From: Trichomonas vaginalis G3
Taxonomy: Eukaryota; Parabasalia; Trichomonadida; Trichomonadidae
Direction of reading: 5' to 3'
Length of the DNA stretch: 64,000 nucleotides
NCBI RefSeq assembly: GCF_026262505.1
Contig: NC_067208.1
Span: 13,277,962-13,341,961 of the forward strand
Below are positions 49,299-61,327 of this stretch, in pieces. Each line of letters starts with the position of its first letter. The stretch's first letter is position 1. A program made the position numbers and the translations under genes. Under the pieces are notes generated by a model. It saw only the letters and a list, made by a program, of their open reading frames with translations. It ran no database searches and was not told the origin of the DNA.

Positions 49299-49787
49299 AT
49301 GTTATATGGAAGATATAATTACAATGAAGAGGAAGCGATGCGAAATGCTATACAAGAATCAATTGAAAATCAGCAAATGCAAGAAATCCTCCCTCCAGGA
49401 TATGGTCAACCTGTTGAAACCCCTGTAGATGCAAAAGTTAATCGTTTACTATATGCTATTGACAGAACTAAAGCCAAAATAGATCAATTAATGAAATATG
49501 ATATTACAAAGACAATGAAAGCGACATCATCACCCAAAAAGAAAACTCCACCTCCACCTCTTAGCTCTTCAGCTCAAATAAGAAATGAACAAGATAGAAA
49601 ATACCGCCTTGCAGAGTTAGAAGCACTTAGAAGGCAAGAAGAAGAGGAGGAGGAAGCAAATGAGCAGTATGAAGATGATAATTTACATTCTCCAACTGCT
49701 CACACTGAAGGAGAAGAAAACCAAGAGCAAGGTGAACCTTCTGTCATTGAAGAACCTGTTTCACAGAATTCCATATCATCTCTATAG
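49299..49787 (+). CDS. Acidic coiled-coil Polinton protein (162 aa)
   Basis: The start MLYGRYNYNEEEAMRNAIQE is chosen because it follows GTTTAAAATAAAAATG; the frame is open further upstream but in host-like sequence. A Pro-rich linker (KKKTPPPPLSSS), a charged helix (LAELEALRRQEEEEEEANEQ) and an acidic end. It lies immediately before the capsid gene, so could be a scaffold or decoration protein; that is a guess. Confidence 0.5.
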   Translation: MLYGRYNYNEEEAMRNAIQESIENQQMQEILPPGYGQPVETPVDAKVNRLLYAIDRTKAKIDQLMKYDITKTMKATSSPKKKTPPPPLSSSAQIRNEQDRKYRLAELEALRRQEEEEEEANEQYEDDNLHSPTAHTEGEENQEQGEPSVIEEPVSQNSISSL

Positions 49788-51314
49788 AGAACTTGAAAGT
49801 TCATGCTATGACTCTGATGCTCCATATTTTGATGATAAACAAACTCATTTAAGAATTACAAATCCGGCTCATGATGTGAACCAATTAGGTGACACATATA
49901 TTAAACGCAAAGTTAAAGCAACTCTAGTTTCAAATAAAGCTTTCACATGTGATGCCGCTTTTAAATGCATGCGTTTATTCGTTGGTTACAAATCATCAAA
50001 TCAAAGCTTTAAACAATTAGAAGTAGAAACCGAAAGAGGTGATGCCGGTTATCTTCAGATGGATTGCGCCCGTGAATCTTTCGCATTTGCAACATATAAA
50101 CCAAAATCAGAAAGGAAAGTTAAAAAGTTTGTTCATTCGTTATATAATAATGTTCAAAAATATGATAACTCAGTATGTGGTAAATATATTGACCCTTCAG
50201 AAGTTTTCAAGAAAGCAAATGAAGAAGTTGATATCACTTTTGATATGATTATTCCGGTAAATGATTTGTTAGCATTTCAGGCGTTCGATGATTATCCTAA
50301 ATCATTTGGTGAAATCATTCTTAAATATTATGTTTTCAGGGATACTTTAGTATTTTGTCAGGTTGACCCGTTAAGAGTTGCTGATTTACAAAATTATGTT
50401 TATGAAAAGATAACTGATGAAAATTATGAAAAGATTATGAATCATGTTTATAAATATGATCGCAAATTCCAACAAATCGGACTTCCTGCCAAATTAATTA
50501 CAAGCTTAGCCGCTACATCTGCTGACGCAACAGTTGATGACGTTATTATTTCATGCACAAAGATGGAAGTTTTAGAGGATAAATGCATTACACCAGGATA
50601 CGGTTTAATTGAAGAATCAGTTAAAGCAATACCACGTTTATTCAGTAAGGAAGATCCATTCATGATTCCAGCTCAACATATTGACGTTCGTTCACTAAAT
50701 GGAGGTTGCATCACTCCTGAAGGTATTAGCTCAGATTTCTCATACGCTCTTCATAATGTTACAGATGTTGTGTTAGCATTTCCGAAGAATGCAATGCAAA
50801 GAACAGTTTTAGAAAATCCAATGCTTCGAGGTCTTCAGGTCACTATAGATTCCAGAAACTTCCCGATCAAGCGATGACCACAGTGGGTGATATATTCTTT
50901 ACACGTATGCTTCAAGCTTCTGATTTAGATGGAGTGAATGAATGCACAGAAGAATACGAGGACTCATTAACTAGACCACTGAATGATGATAATGGCACGC
51001 CATTAGCTAGAACATGGAAAGACCAAACTTCATTCTTATGCACTATTCCAGTTCAACGTGATGGAGCGGGTATATTCTTTGATGGATTAGAAACTTTCAA
51101 CTCACAAGTTACAGTACAAGTGAAAGCTTATCCAATCATTCAGGGTGTAAATGACACTTACTGTTCAAAGGTGACAAATCCTCCTCAGGTTTGGTTTACT
51201 AGGACTACATATTGGACATGGACACCGGACGAAGGTTTGAAATATCATCCAACAGGTACACCACCACAGTATAGAAGTTCATATGATGAAATATTGATGA
51301 ATAGAAATGTTTAA
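49788..51314 (+). pseudogene. Polinton A2 major capsid protein, broken
   Basis: About 500 codons in consecutive frames. Strand-rich segments such as KRKVKATLVSNKAFTCDAAF, PFMIPAQHIDVRSLNGGCIT and SFLCTIPVQRDGAGIFFDGL; the ending matches the B1 capsid remnant. Length and neighbours (ATPase next) fit the double-jelly-roll major capsid of Polintons. About two breaks. Confidence 0.7.
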
Positions 51315-51338
51315 AATTATAAATTTATTTTTGATTAA

Positions 51339-52153
51339 ATGGATTTAAATTCTGAAGAATTAGCGGGAGTATATAATACATACGTAGATGATATGATTAA
51401 TGAAGCATTGAGTGATAATAGAAATGCTCTATCTAAGGAAAAATTAATGAAAATTCCATATTCTGAATGTTACTTAAATTCAATCACTGCAGCAATTGGT
51501 AAACAAAATAAAGGTAAAACATTAACGATATTAAAACAAATTATCATTATTGCTAACACTTCCCCCATTCACATGTGTTAATTTATATCAACCGTTCAGG
51601 TTCACCTTCAGATGATACATTTGAATCTTTAAAGCATTTAATCAAAATTCCAATTATTTATTTATCACAAGAAGAAGCAGAAGATTATTTAAAAAACTTT
51701 TTAATGTATAAAGAATTATATAATACAATCAAGAAGCAAGGATTAGAGGATAAAATTATTGATAAACAACGGGATGAATTATTTGAAACACTTTCTATTT
51801 CAAATTTTGATAAAGAATTTTTGCATTCACTCATTTTTCTAGATGATGCGGTGAAATCAAAACTAATCACAAATGAGAAATCATATTTTAATCAGTTATT
51901 AACTCAATGTCGACACATTCAGTGTTCATTCTTCATGGCTGTTCAATACTTCAAAGCATTAAGCACAAACATTAAATCAAATCTATCAACACTTTTCATT
52001 TTCAGTGGTTTTAGTCGTCAACAGTTGAACGTTATGCTTTATCAAGTGAATTTACCAATGAGCATTAATGAACTTTACACACAATATCAGCAATTAGGTG
52101 AACATGGAAAAATAATAGTTGATTTAAATAAAGGATGTGTTAAATTTGATTAA
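51339..52153 (+). pseudogene. Polinton A2 packaging ATPase, broken
   Basis: P-loop AAIGKQNKGKTLTILKQIII and a Walker B-like SLIFLDDAV, followed by QLLTQCRHIQCSFFMAVQYF and LFIFSGFSRQQLNVML, which parallel the type B ATPase (TVAILMQTWRFLALNIKRLI, FVIFQGFSRYDIELIW). About one break. Confidence 0.7.
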
Positions 52154-52193
52154 CTTTTTATAATTAATTTTTATTTTTTATTTATAATTAAAC

Positions 52194-53096
52194 ATGACAG
52201 AAATAGCAAATCTTCTACAGGTTCCATTAAAACAAGGGACAAACAAAAAGGGGGGTGCGTATAATAGAACTATGAAAGTTCCAGACGGAATGAAAGAATT
52301 AGTCCACATTGTTGCCGGTCTTCAAAAAGATGTAAAACAAATGAGAAATGTTTTAACATTACCAGAAGCTCAAGCATATGCCAAACGTCATGGACCAAAT
52401 TGGGAAGCACACGAAGCAGACATTACGGGTCCAAATGGAAAACCTGATGGTATAAATGAAGTTTTCGTTACTGATGGTCGAGGTAATATTAAAGTCATAA
52501 ATGGTTATAAATTAACTGTATCTGATTATCCTAAACGTAAAGCATATAATGAATGTTATCCTATGCAATTTGATGAAAATGGAAAAGCTGTTAAACAATA
52601 CATTGGAGAAGGTGAACATGGTCCAATTAATTCATACCGTCATAATCCATATTCATATTTCAATGAAGAATTAAACGCTATTGAAGAGGGACCGGATGGA
52701 TTACCACGATATGTTAATCAGTTTGATGGTCAATATGCAAATTTGAGACCTGAAATTCCAGCTAAGAAATTCTTTAAAGTTGCTTTATTCGATCCAGTGT
52801 TCAATGAACAGAAAGAAGCAATGAAAGCAGAATTTAAACCAATTCAAGTGGCAAGAATTTCTTCATCTTCACTTGCAGAAGCGTTCAAGGAATTGATAAA
52901 GAAACCACTTTATTCTCAACAAGGTTATAACTTTGATTTAATTAAAGAAAGTGATAGACGTAAATTAGAAAAATCAGATGGTTTTAAGAATGCATGTAAT
53001 GAAATGATTAAAGATATTGTAAATGATAAAATAAGACTGGAAGAAACTCAAAGCAATATCAATAACATAATTGGTGCAGTTACAAAGAAAGTATAA
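52194..53096 (+). CDS. Unknown Polinton A protein (300 aa)
   Basis: Whole-looking. A helical, lysine-rich N-terminus with [13 protein letters not shown], a Gly/Asp/Asn-rich middle ([36 protein letters not shown]) and a helical end ([20 protein letters not shown]). No counterpart recognised in type B. Between ATPase and core gene, so probably virion-related. Confidence 0.55.
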   Translation: MTEIANLLQVPLKQGTNKKGGAYNRTMKVPDGMKELVHIVAGLQKDVKQMRNVLTLPEAQAYAKRHGPNWEAHEADITGPNGKPDGINEVFVTDGRGNIKVINGYKLTVSDYPKRKAYNECYPMQFDENGKAVKQYIGEGEHGPINSYRHNPYSYFNEELNAIEEGPDGLPRYVNQFDGQYANLRPEIPAKKFFKVALFDPVFNEQKEAMKAEFKPIQVARISSSSLAEAFKELIKKPLYSQQGYNFDLIKESDRRKLEKSDGFKNACNEMIKDIVNDKIRLEETQSNINNIIGAVTKKV

Positions 53097-53178
53097 GCAA
53101 ACAATGATGAACCTTGGGATATTACCGTAACAACTAAATAAAACTTTAAATATATTTTTCTTTTTTATTCGATTATAA

Positions 53179-53930
53179 ATGAGAAGACGTTTCACAAGTC
53201 AAAAGAACACTAACGCAAAAGCAGAGATTACGGTTGGTTATAACGTAAATGATGATAAATCACGAATTATTCAAAATGTTAAAGTTAATGTTAGTCCTGA
53301 ATTAACAAGGTCAGCAACTCAACCAAATTTATTAACTCGTGACTTACCGAAGAATGAGGAGAATGAAGAAAACCATGAGAATGGAGACCCAATCATTTTA
53401 TCTGAACCCGGTAAAGAACCCGTTGAAATCCCCACTTATCCAACATACCCCCCACCTCTTTCATCAAACATCGAGAACCCAGGAATATACGATTCCAGTC
53501 GCAATGCGCCATATAAAATAGACATTAATTCTGAATTAATGAAAATTTACCGTGATATAATAACTGATAATTATGATTCAATAATAAATTTAATTGATCA
53601 ATCCGGTTTAATTATTTTACCTTATGAATCATTAATTCACATTATCGCCATTCTTTGTGATGTTCAAGATTCAGACGTTAAGATTCAATTTTTCATAGAT
53701 GATGAGGTTTCATGCTGCGGAACAGTTGCAAAATAAATCCTATAAAGGATATTAGCACAATTAAGATATCAAAGAACGGAACAACAACTGAACTTCATTT
53801 AACATATAATGATATTTATAATAAAATAGTTGATGAATATAAAATATCACTTGAAAAATTCTTTGTTAAGGCATTTAATATTCAAGCATTAACATTATTG
53901 AATAATAATCCTTTGAATCATAATCAATAA
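53179..53930 (+). pseudogene. Polinton A2 core protein gene, broken
   Basis: Counterpart of the type B 216-residue protein: a long polar N-terminus, then YDSIINLIDQSGLIILPYES, FIDDEVSCCGTVAK and STIKISKNGTTTELHLTYND. About one break. Its tail overlaps the convergent gene at 53,875. A1 starts just inside this gene's end at base 1. Confidence 0.6.
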
Positions 53931-54387
53931 TAATTGACCTTTCACCAGTTTCTATCGTTTGTTTTATTTCTTTTTGTTCCCCACTATCTGGATCGGTCAT
54001 TGTAATTGTTTTTGTTATAGTATCAGCTTTATCTTTAACTTCAATCTTTTTTCCATCAGGATATTTAAACCAAAATTCCAAAAATTCGATATTGTCAATC
54101 TGTTCATATTTTAATCTATCAATTGCATTTTTAATACCATCTGAAAATCTTATGAAATGGTCATTATATGGGTTTGATTGAACTAAATTTGAATGAAGTG
54201 AAATATAACCCGATGATGAATATGACATTGACTCATATTTTCTGAAAACACTGAAATTTATAACATGAATGAATTTCTTATTCGTTGAATTTATGAATTC
54301 TTGAGGTAATCTTATTCTAGTTTTATTTATCACTGGAAAATAACGCTTTACCATATTTTTAATCGTAATAAAAATGTCAATTATCAA
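53875..54387 (-). CDS. Polinton A2 copy of the 170-aa protein
   Basis: Three or four residue differences from 51-563 (for example YESMSYSSSGY). Whole-looking. Overlaps the start of the divergent gene at 54,374. Confidence 0.6.
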   Translation of the reverse strand: MIIDIFITIKNMVKRYFPVINKTRIRLPQEFINSTNKKFIHVINFSVFRKYESMSYSSSGYISLHSNLVQSNPYNDHFIRFSDGIKNAIDRLKYEQIDNIEFLEFWFKYPDGKKIEVKDKADTITKTITMTDPDSGEQKEIKQTIETGERSIIIDYDSKDYYSIMLMLEY

Positions 54388-55077
54388 TATTATTTCGAAT
54401 AATAGTTGTGAATTAAATTTAACAGTTAGGAATTTATAATGTTACTCTCGTTTCTGTGAGTGGTAAATTTAATCCCATTCTTTTAGACCCTTCAGATTAT
54501 ATATCATTTATTAAAGATGACCTTGAAAAAACGTATGATATGTATATAAATAATGTGATACGAAATGGGATATTAACAATTTTAAGTTATTTAAATGAAT
54601 CATTTATCGTTGGTATGAAGAAAATTTTAAATCAAAACCTGATAAACTTTTTGAACTTGATGAAATAAATAACCTTATTAAATTCCGCTGAAAATTAAAT
54701 TTTGTACTCCTCATCTTCGTTCATTGTTGGGGATATTAAATTTTGAAAAAGATGTTGGGGATGTTTTGTATTCTGACACTGGTTCCAATTTCATTTTAAT
54801 CAAATGTGATAAAGTTAATACCCCAATGAGATTTTCACATCAAACATTAGACCCTAACTCTTACCCATCAATACAAAACATTTTATCCATCAACTTAAAC
54901 ACATTTTCTTTATCATATCCGTTTCAATTATCCGGGAATTCATTTATTCTTCATTCAAAAGATTTATCAAATATTAAATTTAGAATAACTGACCTATTTG
55001 ATTGTGATTTAGAATTTATGAATGAAATATTATGGCAATTTCAAATAGAAAAAATAGCTGATGAGATAACGGATTAA
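54374..55077 (+). pseudogene. Polinton A2 copy of the 236-aa protein, broken
   Basis: Counterpart of 550-1,260; the last 117 codons are open and identical to A1. A few breaks. Confidence 0.65.
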
Positions 55078-55101
55078 ATATTTATTTTTAAATCATAATA
55101 A

Positions 55102-56372
55102 ATGATTAAACAACAGCAACCACAGCAACTTAAGGCACAGACCATTACTTACGCCACATATGCATATAATTCAAAGACGGCAGAACAAACACAAAGGTTG
55201 AAATATGGAGATTTGGAGATAGTATTGAAAAATGACCATTTTGAATTCGTTTGCAAGGGTGGTGCAGTGATATCAAATATAAAAGAAATTTTATTTATGA
55301 ATTCAAAAATTAAAGGATAACGGATGATATAACATCAATTCCACCAGAAGAACAAAGATATTACGCATTAAATGCATTTCCTAAAGTTTTGAAGATTGGA
55401 AGATTTAATTTAAATGAGGAATTCATAAAAGGTTTCCTAAATGACATAATGAAGAAAGCAGATAAGGAATATGTGGATAGTGAGTTAATGAAGAAGGCAA
55501 ATTTGGTTTATGTTGATGAAAAAGATAATGAAATTAAAGAAAAGGTTGAATGGTATCATGAATGGACATTTGAGACTTTTAAAGTTAAAGCTGATACAGA
55601 ATGGGTTTCTGGATGTTTAGACCTTAAAGCTGATAAAACTTATGTTAACGATGAGTTAGAGAAGAAAGCAAATAAGACTCATACACATACAAGTTTTACA
55701 ACTGTTGCTATAGAAAGTATTGAAGGAACGGTTGAAGAAACTGGTGGGGATGCATTATATTGTAAACCTCCTAACTTTCCACAAGGTTTAACATCGGATG
55801 ACGACATAACGACGATGAGAAACATTAGATGTAAAGATGTTTATGTCATGAAGGATGAACATAATATTAAATTCACTGCTCAAGATTTATATGACAAGAA
55901 AGCAGACAAAACAGAGCTTCAAACATTAAAGACAGAAATGCTTCAAACATTATATCCTATAGGCTCTATTTATACGTCAATGAACTCAACAAATCCAGAA
56001 ACAGTTCTGGGTTTTGGAACTTGGACTCAAATAGTCGACAGGTTTTTGTATTGTGCAAACTCTTCAAAGGAAATGGGTGGAAGTAAAACGATTACAGGTG
56101 AAAATTTACCTGCACACAGTCACTACATAGATTTAAGCACATCTCAAGCGGGTTGGCATAAGCATAAATTTTGGGATTGGTCGGCAATGAAAAAAGGTAA
56201 AGGATATGATGTTAAAGACGACGTTCAGTTTGCTATAAATTGTTTCTGGGGTAACACTCAGGGAGATGGAAACCATACACATCGCGTTTCAGGATATACG
56301 CAAACAACGGGACAAAGTAAAGATTACATGCCACCATTTATGACTGTATTCACATGGTATAGAGTTCAATGA
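55102..56372 (+). pseudogene. Polinton A2 fibre gene, short variant, broken
   Basis: Same N-terminal tag and KADKEYVDSEL linkers as A1, but the propeller-like middle is replaced by a short segment (KTHTHTSFTTVAIESIEGTV, DDITTMRNIRCKDVYVM) that resembles type B fibres (THKSFTTVRADDIIL). The collar-like head is similar in frame but diverged in its loops (HYIDLSTSQAGWHKHKFW). About one break. Confidence 0.7.
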
Positions 56373-56404
56373 ACGCTCAATGTTTGTGAAACAAACTTTA
56401 GAAC

Positions 56405-56433
56405 GGACTGAAAGTCCTGAGCTCCAAAAGAGC
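56405..56433. repeat. Twin mini-hairpin, intergenic, A2 copy
   Basis: Same as 3,576-3,604: GGACT-GAA-AGTCC, TGA, GCTC-CAAAA-GAGC. Confidence 0.7.
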
Positions 56434-56468
56434 AAACGGCATAATTTAAATTTTTATTTTTATCATAA

Positions 56469-56633
56469 ATGAATACCCCACAAGCTCAAAATTTACCACG
56501 AATCATAACAAGGGAGGAAATGATAAAAATGATGCAAGAACATGTTAAAAATAACAAACCACTAAAACTGAGAAAATGTGGTTATGCAGTAATGATGGAA
56601 AGAGAGATGTTGTCGAAGAGGAATAAAAATTAA
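56469..56633 (+). CDS. Small Polinton protein with ITREEMxKMM motif (54 aa)
   Basis: MNTPQAQNLPRIITREEMIK then MMQEHVKNNKPLKLRKCGY. It stands in the slot where A1 has two other short genes and the MITE. Start context ATTTTTATTTTTATCATAAATG in part. Function unknown. Confidence 0.5.
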   Translation: MNTPQAQNLPRIITREEMIKMMQEHVKNNKPLKLRKCGYAVMMEREMLSKRNKN

Positions 56634-56902
56634 ATTTGGATTGAGTTTAAAAATTCATCTTTATTAAATTCATCTCTTCCAATCAATTTATTTATTCTAT
56701 TAAATTCTTTTATTTTTGCTTCACTCAGTTTAAGGATTGAACGGTAAGTTTCTAATTTTTCGATTATTTCTTTCCTCTCTTTATCGTTTTCAACCCCACC
56801 GCATTGCGACTTCTTTTTGTAATAGCATATTTTTGATTTAATTCTGTTTAGTTTCTTTTTATATTCATTGTCTGGACTCTTGGATGCTTCGTTGTCACTC
56901 AT
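56630..56902 (-). CDS. Small charged Polinton protein, A2 copy (90 aa)
   Basis: As 4,688-4,984, eight residues shorter near the start. Overlaps the convergent small gene by four bases. Confidence 0.6.
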   Translation of the reverse strand: MSDNEASKSPDNEYKKKLNRIKSKICYYKKKSQCGGVENDKERKEIIEKLETYRSILKLSEAKIKEFNRINKLIGRDEFNKDEFLNSIQI

Positions 56903-56922
56903 TTCTTACGAAATAAAAAAAA

Positions 56923-58471
56923 TTAAATATTATTTAAATATAATGGAGTAATAAAATAAATCGGAATTTCTATTAATTTATTGTTAACCTCAACTAATGC
57001 ATTGCCGTTAATATATCTAACAAATTCAGCTATTGTGTCAAATCTTCGTCTTCTTTTGTCATTGATTTATCAGTTTTTCCATAATCGAGATGAATTAAAA
57101 CTTTATTTCCTTGTTTAAAATTCATGAGCCCCGAATTAATTTGTTCACGTTTAACATCATTCAACCTTTCCATTTGCTTTCTAATATATTCCCATTCTTT
57201 TGAAATATCATTTTTCATTTCCACCGGTTTCATGTTTATTGTTCTATGCCATGTATTATTGTAATAATATACTAACTGCTGTATGATGGAGTCATGATTT
57301 CCATCCCAGTATATCTGACCGTTAACCCCTAACGCATCTCTAAGAGTTCTCATTACCGCATCAACTATTTTATTATGAAACGTATATGGAGAGGATGAAA
57401 AGTAAAAATTAATTTGTGGGAAATAATGAGTCATAGCTGCCTGAAATCCTTTATCACCATCACCCCTGATATTATCTACTCTTTCATGATCTAGTAAGTA
57501 TTGAATAGCTCTTCTTGTTTCCTGTTCTGTTTTCCCTTTCACTAGAATGCAATATAAATATCTGGTGTTAATGTTAATGGCAAATAAATAAGTAACGTTT
57601 CCTTTTGAATATTCTAAATGATCGATTTCATATGAATATGGATATGGTGCAAATGAAGGGCGACCAAATTTTTCCTTTAACGGTTGAATTTTTGGGTCAA
57701 TTGGTTTATTTAATATCTTGAAATCCTTTTTAAAATCTTTTTGTTTCTTTAATGTTTGAAATGGATATAATAAAGTGAATGATGAAGGATTAACTGAAGG
57801 AGGAGGCGGTTTTGGTGTTGCAGGTACTGTCGTTAGAGGTTTTGGTGTTGCAAGTGGTTTAATTTTATCTGCTTTGATTTTGGATGATGAAGTTTTGGAA
57901 TTCATTCCTTCCTTCATTAATTCTGGATGTATTCTATTCATTTGTTTTAAATATGCTGTATATAAAGGTTTAATATACTTTCCCGCTTCGAGTTTATGTT
58001 GAAGGATGAATTCCAAAAGTTGATCTTCATTTAAAAGTCGGGCTGAATATGGTTTAACTAATGAATCATAAATTAAAGCTTGTGCTTCATTTATGGTCTG
58101 AAGGACCTGGGCGTTTTGCACCTTTTGTTTTTGCTCCTTTTGCTTTTGCGGCTCAGGATTATATAATTTATATAATTCATCAATATCTTCTTCTGTTAAT
58201 ACTTTATTTTTAAAATCTTTCAATTGTTTCAGTTGTGATTTAGTTTTTCCCTTTGAATATTCATTATTTTTAATTTTGTCTTTAATTTCAGAAATTATTT
58301 TATTATGATATTTCAAAATTTCATTTTCATAATATGGATAATAATATTCCATATCATCACCCGTTATATTATTATTATATTTTTGGAGATATGATTTTAA
58401 TTCATAATAACTAAGAAATTTTGATTAAGTACTAAATCATCAATTAAATTTTCTAAATCTGAGTTATCCAT
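56923..58471 (-). pseudogene. Polinton A2 integrase, broken
   Basis: Counterpart of 5,004-6,593 with the same core motifs, a longer proline-rich spacer (TPKPLTTVPATPKPPPPS) and the same in-frame twin hairpin (58,095-58,122). Two or three breaks. Confidence 0.8.
58095..58122. repeat. Twin mini-hairpin in A2 integrase
   Basis: Same as 6,159-6,186. Confidence 0.7.
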
Positions 58472-60194
58472 TTATATAAAAATAAAATAAATGTTTTAAG
58501 GGTGCCCACCTCTTTGAATCATAGTATCAAAAACATCATTAACGGTTCCTTTTGTCTCTTCTGTGGCATTTTATTAAATAAATGGCATACAACATCCATT
58601 TTCACAACACACAGCCTTAGTGTGTGCTCCTGTTAATGCAGTCTTACCAATTGTTAAGCGAGTCATTGACCCATTTTTAAGTTGTAAATTAATATTCTGA
58701 CCATCAAATATCACTTTATCATTTATTATATCCAAATAATTTTTAGGTGTTAATTGTTTATTTTGTCGTAAACTAACTCCTTTCATTTTTTGTGCAATCT
58801 TTTTAAAATCACTTCCATCAATTGAACCGTTGAATGATGTATAACACTTGGGGCATAAAGCAACCATGTTATCACCTTGTTTCTCAATTGCTAAACCCAA
58901 TAACTTCTTCTCATGTGCTTTTTCTTCAGCTTTATTCTTTAATTTAGGTTTAAATTTCTCATCAAAACAAAAGAAATCAAAAGGTGCGAATTTGTAAATG
59001 TTTTTATCATAAAAATTGTTTATCAGTAACAATTGCTTGAAATGCTTGAGTGTTAGGAAGATTTGGGTCGCCAGCGATTGCCCAATAAGATGAATCAGTA
59101 TCACCTTCAATGAAATGAAAACGATTAACATTCATGCATTTATACATAAAATCATAAATGAAAACCAAATACCAGTATTTTGCGTTATCTAAAGTGAAGA
59201 ATGCCTCTTGTAAACATGTATCACATCTATAAAATCTATCTTTAAGCATCACTTGATACGTATCTTCACCTATTTCTCTTATGTTTTTAAACTTATTTGA
59301 CATACATGCAACGCGTGCCTTCTGTGCATTCATTATTTTAGTCTTTGCGTAATTTTGTATTCATTGCATCGTAACCATATGATCCATTAAGTGAAATCTT
59401 GCAAAATAAACTTTTTCCTTTATTTCCTTCTAATTCAGCCTTTTGTCTTTCGTTCATAAATTCGTTCGCAAATTCATTAAAGCAAGTGTTTTTCGTAAAT
59501 GTTAAAATTGATTGAATATCATCAATGATAAAATGAAATCTGTCTATTAGATACCAAAGATAATAAGAAGAAAATGGTTGATATTGGTTGTGTGTTGATG
59601 CTAACTGAGTTAATTTTCTCTGTTTCTGGTCAACTGGTAGATTGTTTGATTTCATGTAATTATACATAAAACTGCCAATTGTTTTTTCATCTGTGATAAT
59701 ATCTAAGTTTCTTATTATCGGTAAAAAGTTTATGTAATCATTAATGTATTTTTCATCAATGTGACCCTTTACTTCAGCCACGAATAAAGTATTTTTCTTT
59801 CTAATATTCCCAGTGCTTTTGCTTTCTTTGTTGCTGTATCACAAATGATAACACCATTCAATCTTCCCGGCATATACATTTTATGGTCAGTATATTGAAT
59901 GAAATCATGAGGATTAGATGAAAATGATGAAGGATATAATGAATTAAAGTCAACTCCAACGAAATGAGTCATAATGTTGGTGGTGTCCTCATTTGATACA
60001 GTTTTAGTTTCTGGATTATATGAAAGTTTATTAATGTGCGTGATTCCTTTAAGATTAACACGATGTTGAACATTTGATAGACCACCAGTAATTCCATTAC
60101 GGAGAATGTGATAAGCTTCAACTGAATCTAAAGTCATTGGTAAATTATTTTTTAATGCATAATTTCTTAAATTGATTCTTAAACGTTGAACATC

Positions 60195-60332
60195 TTCATC
60201 TTTATTTGATTTTACGACATTGCAATAACAACACATTAACTGACAATTTTCTTTGGTATGTGGTTTTTCATTATCGATTCTATCCAATGTTGGTTTATTA
60301 GCATATGTAAACGCTTTACCACACATTTTGCA
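60195..60332 (-). other. HNH-like Cys4 module inside polymerase gene
   Basis: CKMCGKAF, then TLDRIDNEKPHTKENCQLMC and CYCNVVKSNKDE: two Cys-x2-Cys pairs around LDRIDN-x4-HT-x-ENCQ, the signature of HNH/endonuclease VII-type proteins. It lies about 80 codons before polymerase motif A in the same reading direction. Confidence 0.65.
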
Positions 60333-61301
60333 TTTAGATGAAAGGATTAAATCGTGATAGTATTGATAGTCATCCATTGAAACATTGTTTTTGTATCTCT
60401 TTCTGCTTTTTCATCTTGTTTCTTATATGATTCAATTTTATATTTCCAATACTTTTTCGTTAATTCAAAACTTGATTCCACATTTTCTTCTTCTGGATAT
60501 GTTTCGTTAGGATTGAAGTTCTTATATGCTAACGCGTAACGAATCATTGATGCATTCGATGATAAAGAAAGATTATGAAGCATGTCAATTTTATAAACAA
60601 ATGTTTCTTCAATAATTTTATCAATTGGGTCAATCATAATTTCAACGTCTTTATTGCAATAATGAATAAAATATTCTAATCTATTCTCAAAATTTTTAGC
60701 ATCATTGAGATATATTTGATAATCTGAATCGGATATAGTTTCTTGAGTTAATGCTGAATAAAATGAATCTTGAGTGAATGGTTCCTTTTATATAATTCTT
60801 TCGTAATTCCCCTGTGATGAATTGATAAGGGAAAAAGGATTTAACACGTGATTTATTGTTTCCGAAATCTTGAGTGAATTGGTCTAATGTTCCACCCGCT
60901 ATATAATTTCTGATGTCAATAAATCTTAATTCATATGGACAGTTTGTTTTCTTTACATGATTTGCTTAAATTGAGAAGATGAACCCAGCATTGATTTTAT
61001 TTTCCATTTTGCAGTGTTTAAATCACGAAGAATTAAATTTAAATCAAACTTTCCCGAATTAAAACCTATGATATTCACTTTATTAAATTCTTCATCTAAA
61101 AGCTCTTTCATTGCTTCCTTTTGTTTCTCATTTAATGTATGAGACAAAGTCCCCGCCGTTTTTTGCGGCTTCATTAATTCTTCATATTGTTCAATATTTG
61201 ATTTAGCAACTAATGAACAGGTTGAAAATAAAAATCAATCCAATCAGAAATAAAAGAATCACTTGATGTTAAGCAAAAATTCCTCGTAAATGTTTTATCA
61301 C

Positions 61302-61327
61302 GGTCTACGACCTCGCCGCTTTGCGGC
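61302..61327. repeat. Twin mini-hairpin in polymerase gene
   Basis: On the reverse strand GCCGC-AAA-GCGGC, GA, GGTC-GTA-GACC. It encodes KPQSGEVVDR, which A1 lacks at this place. The grammar is that of 21,860, 32,644 and 41,357 in type B. Confidence 0.8.
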
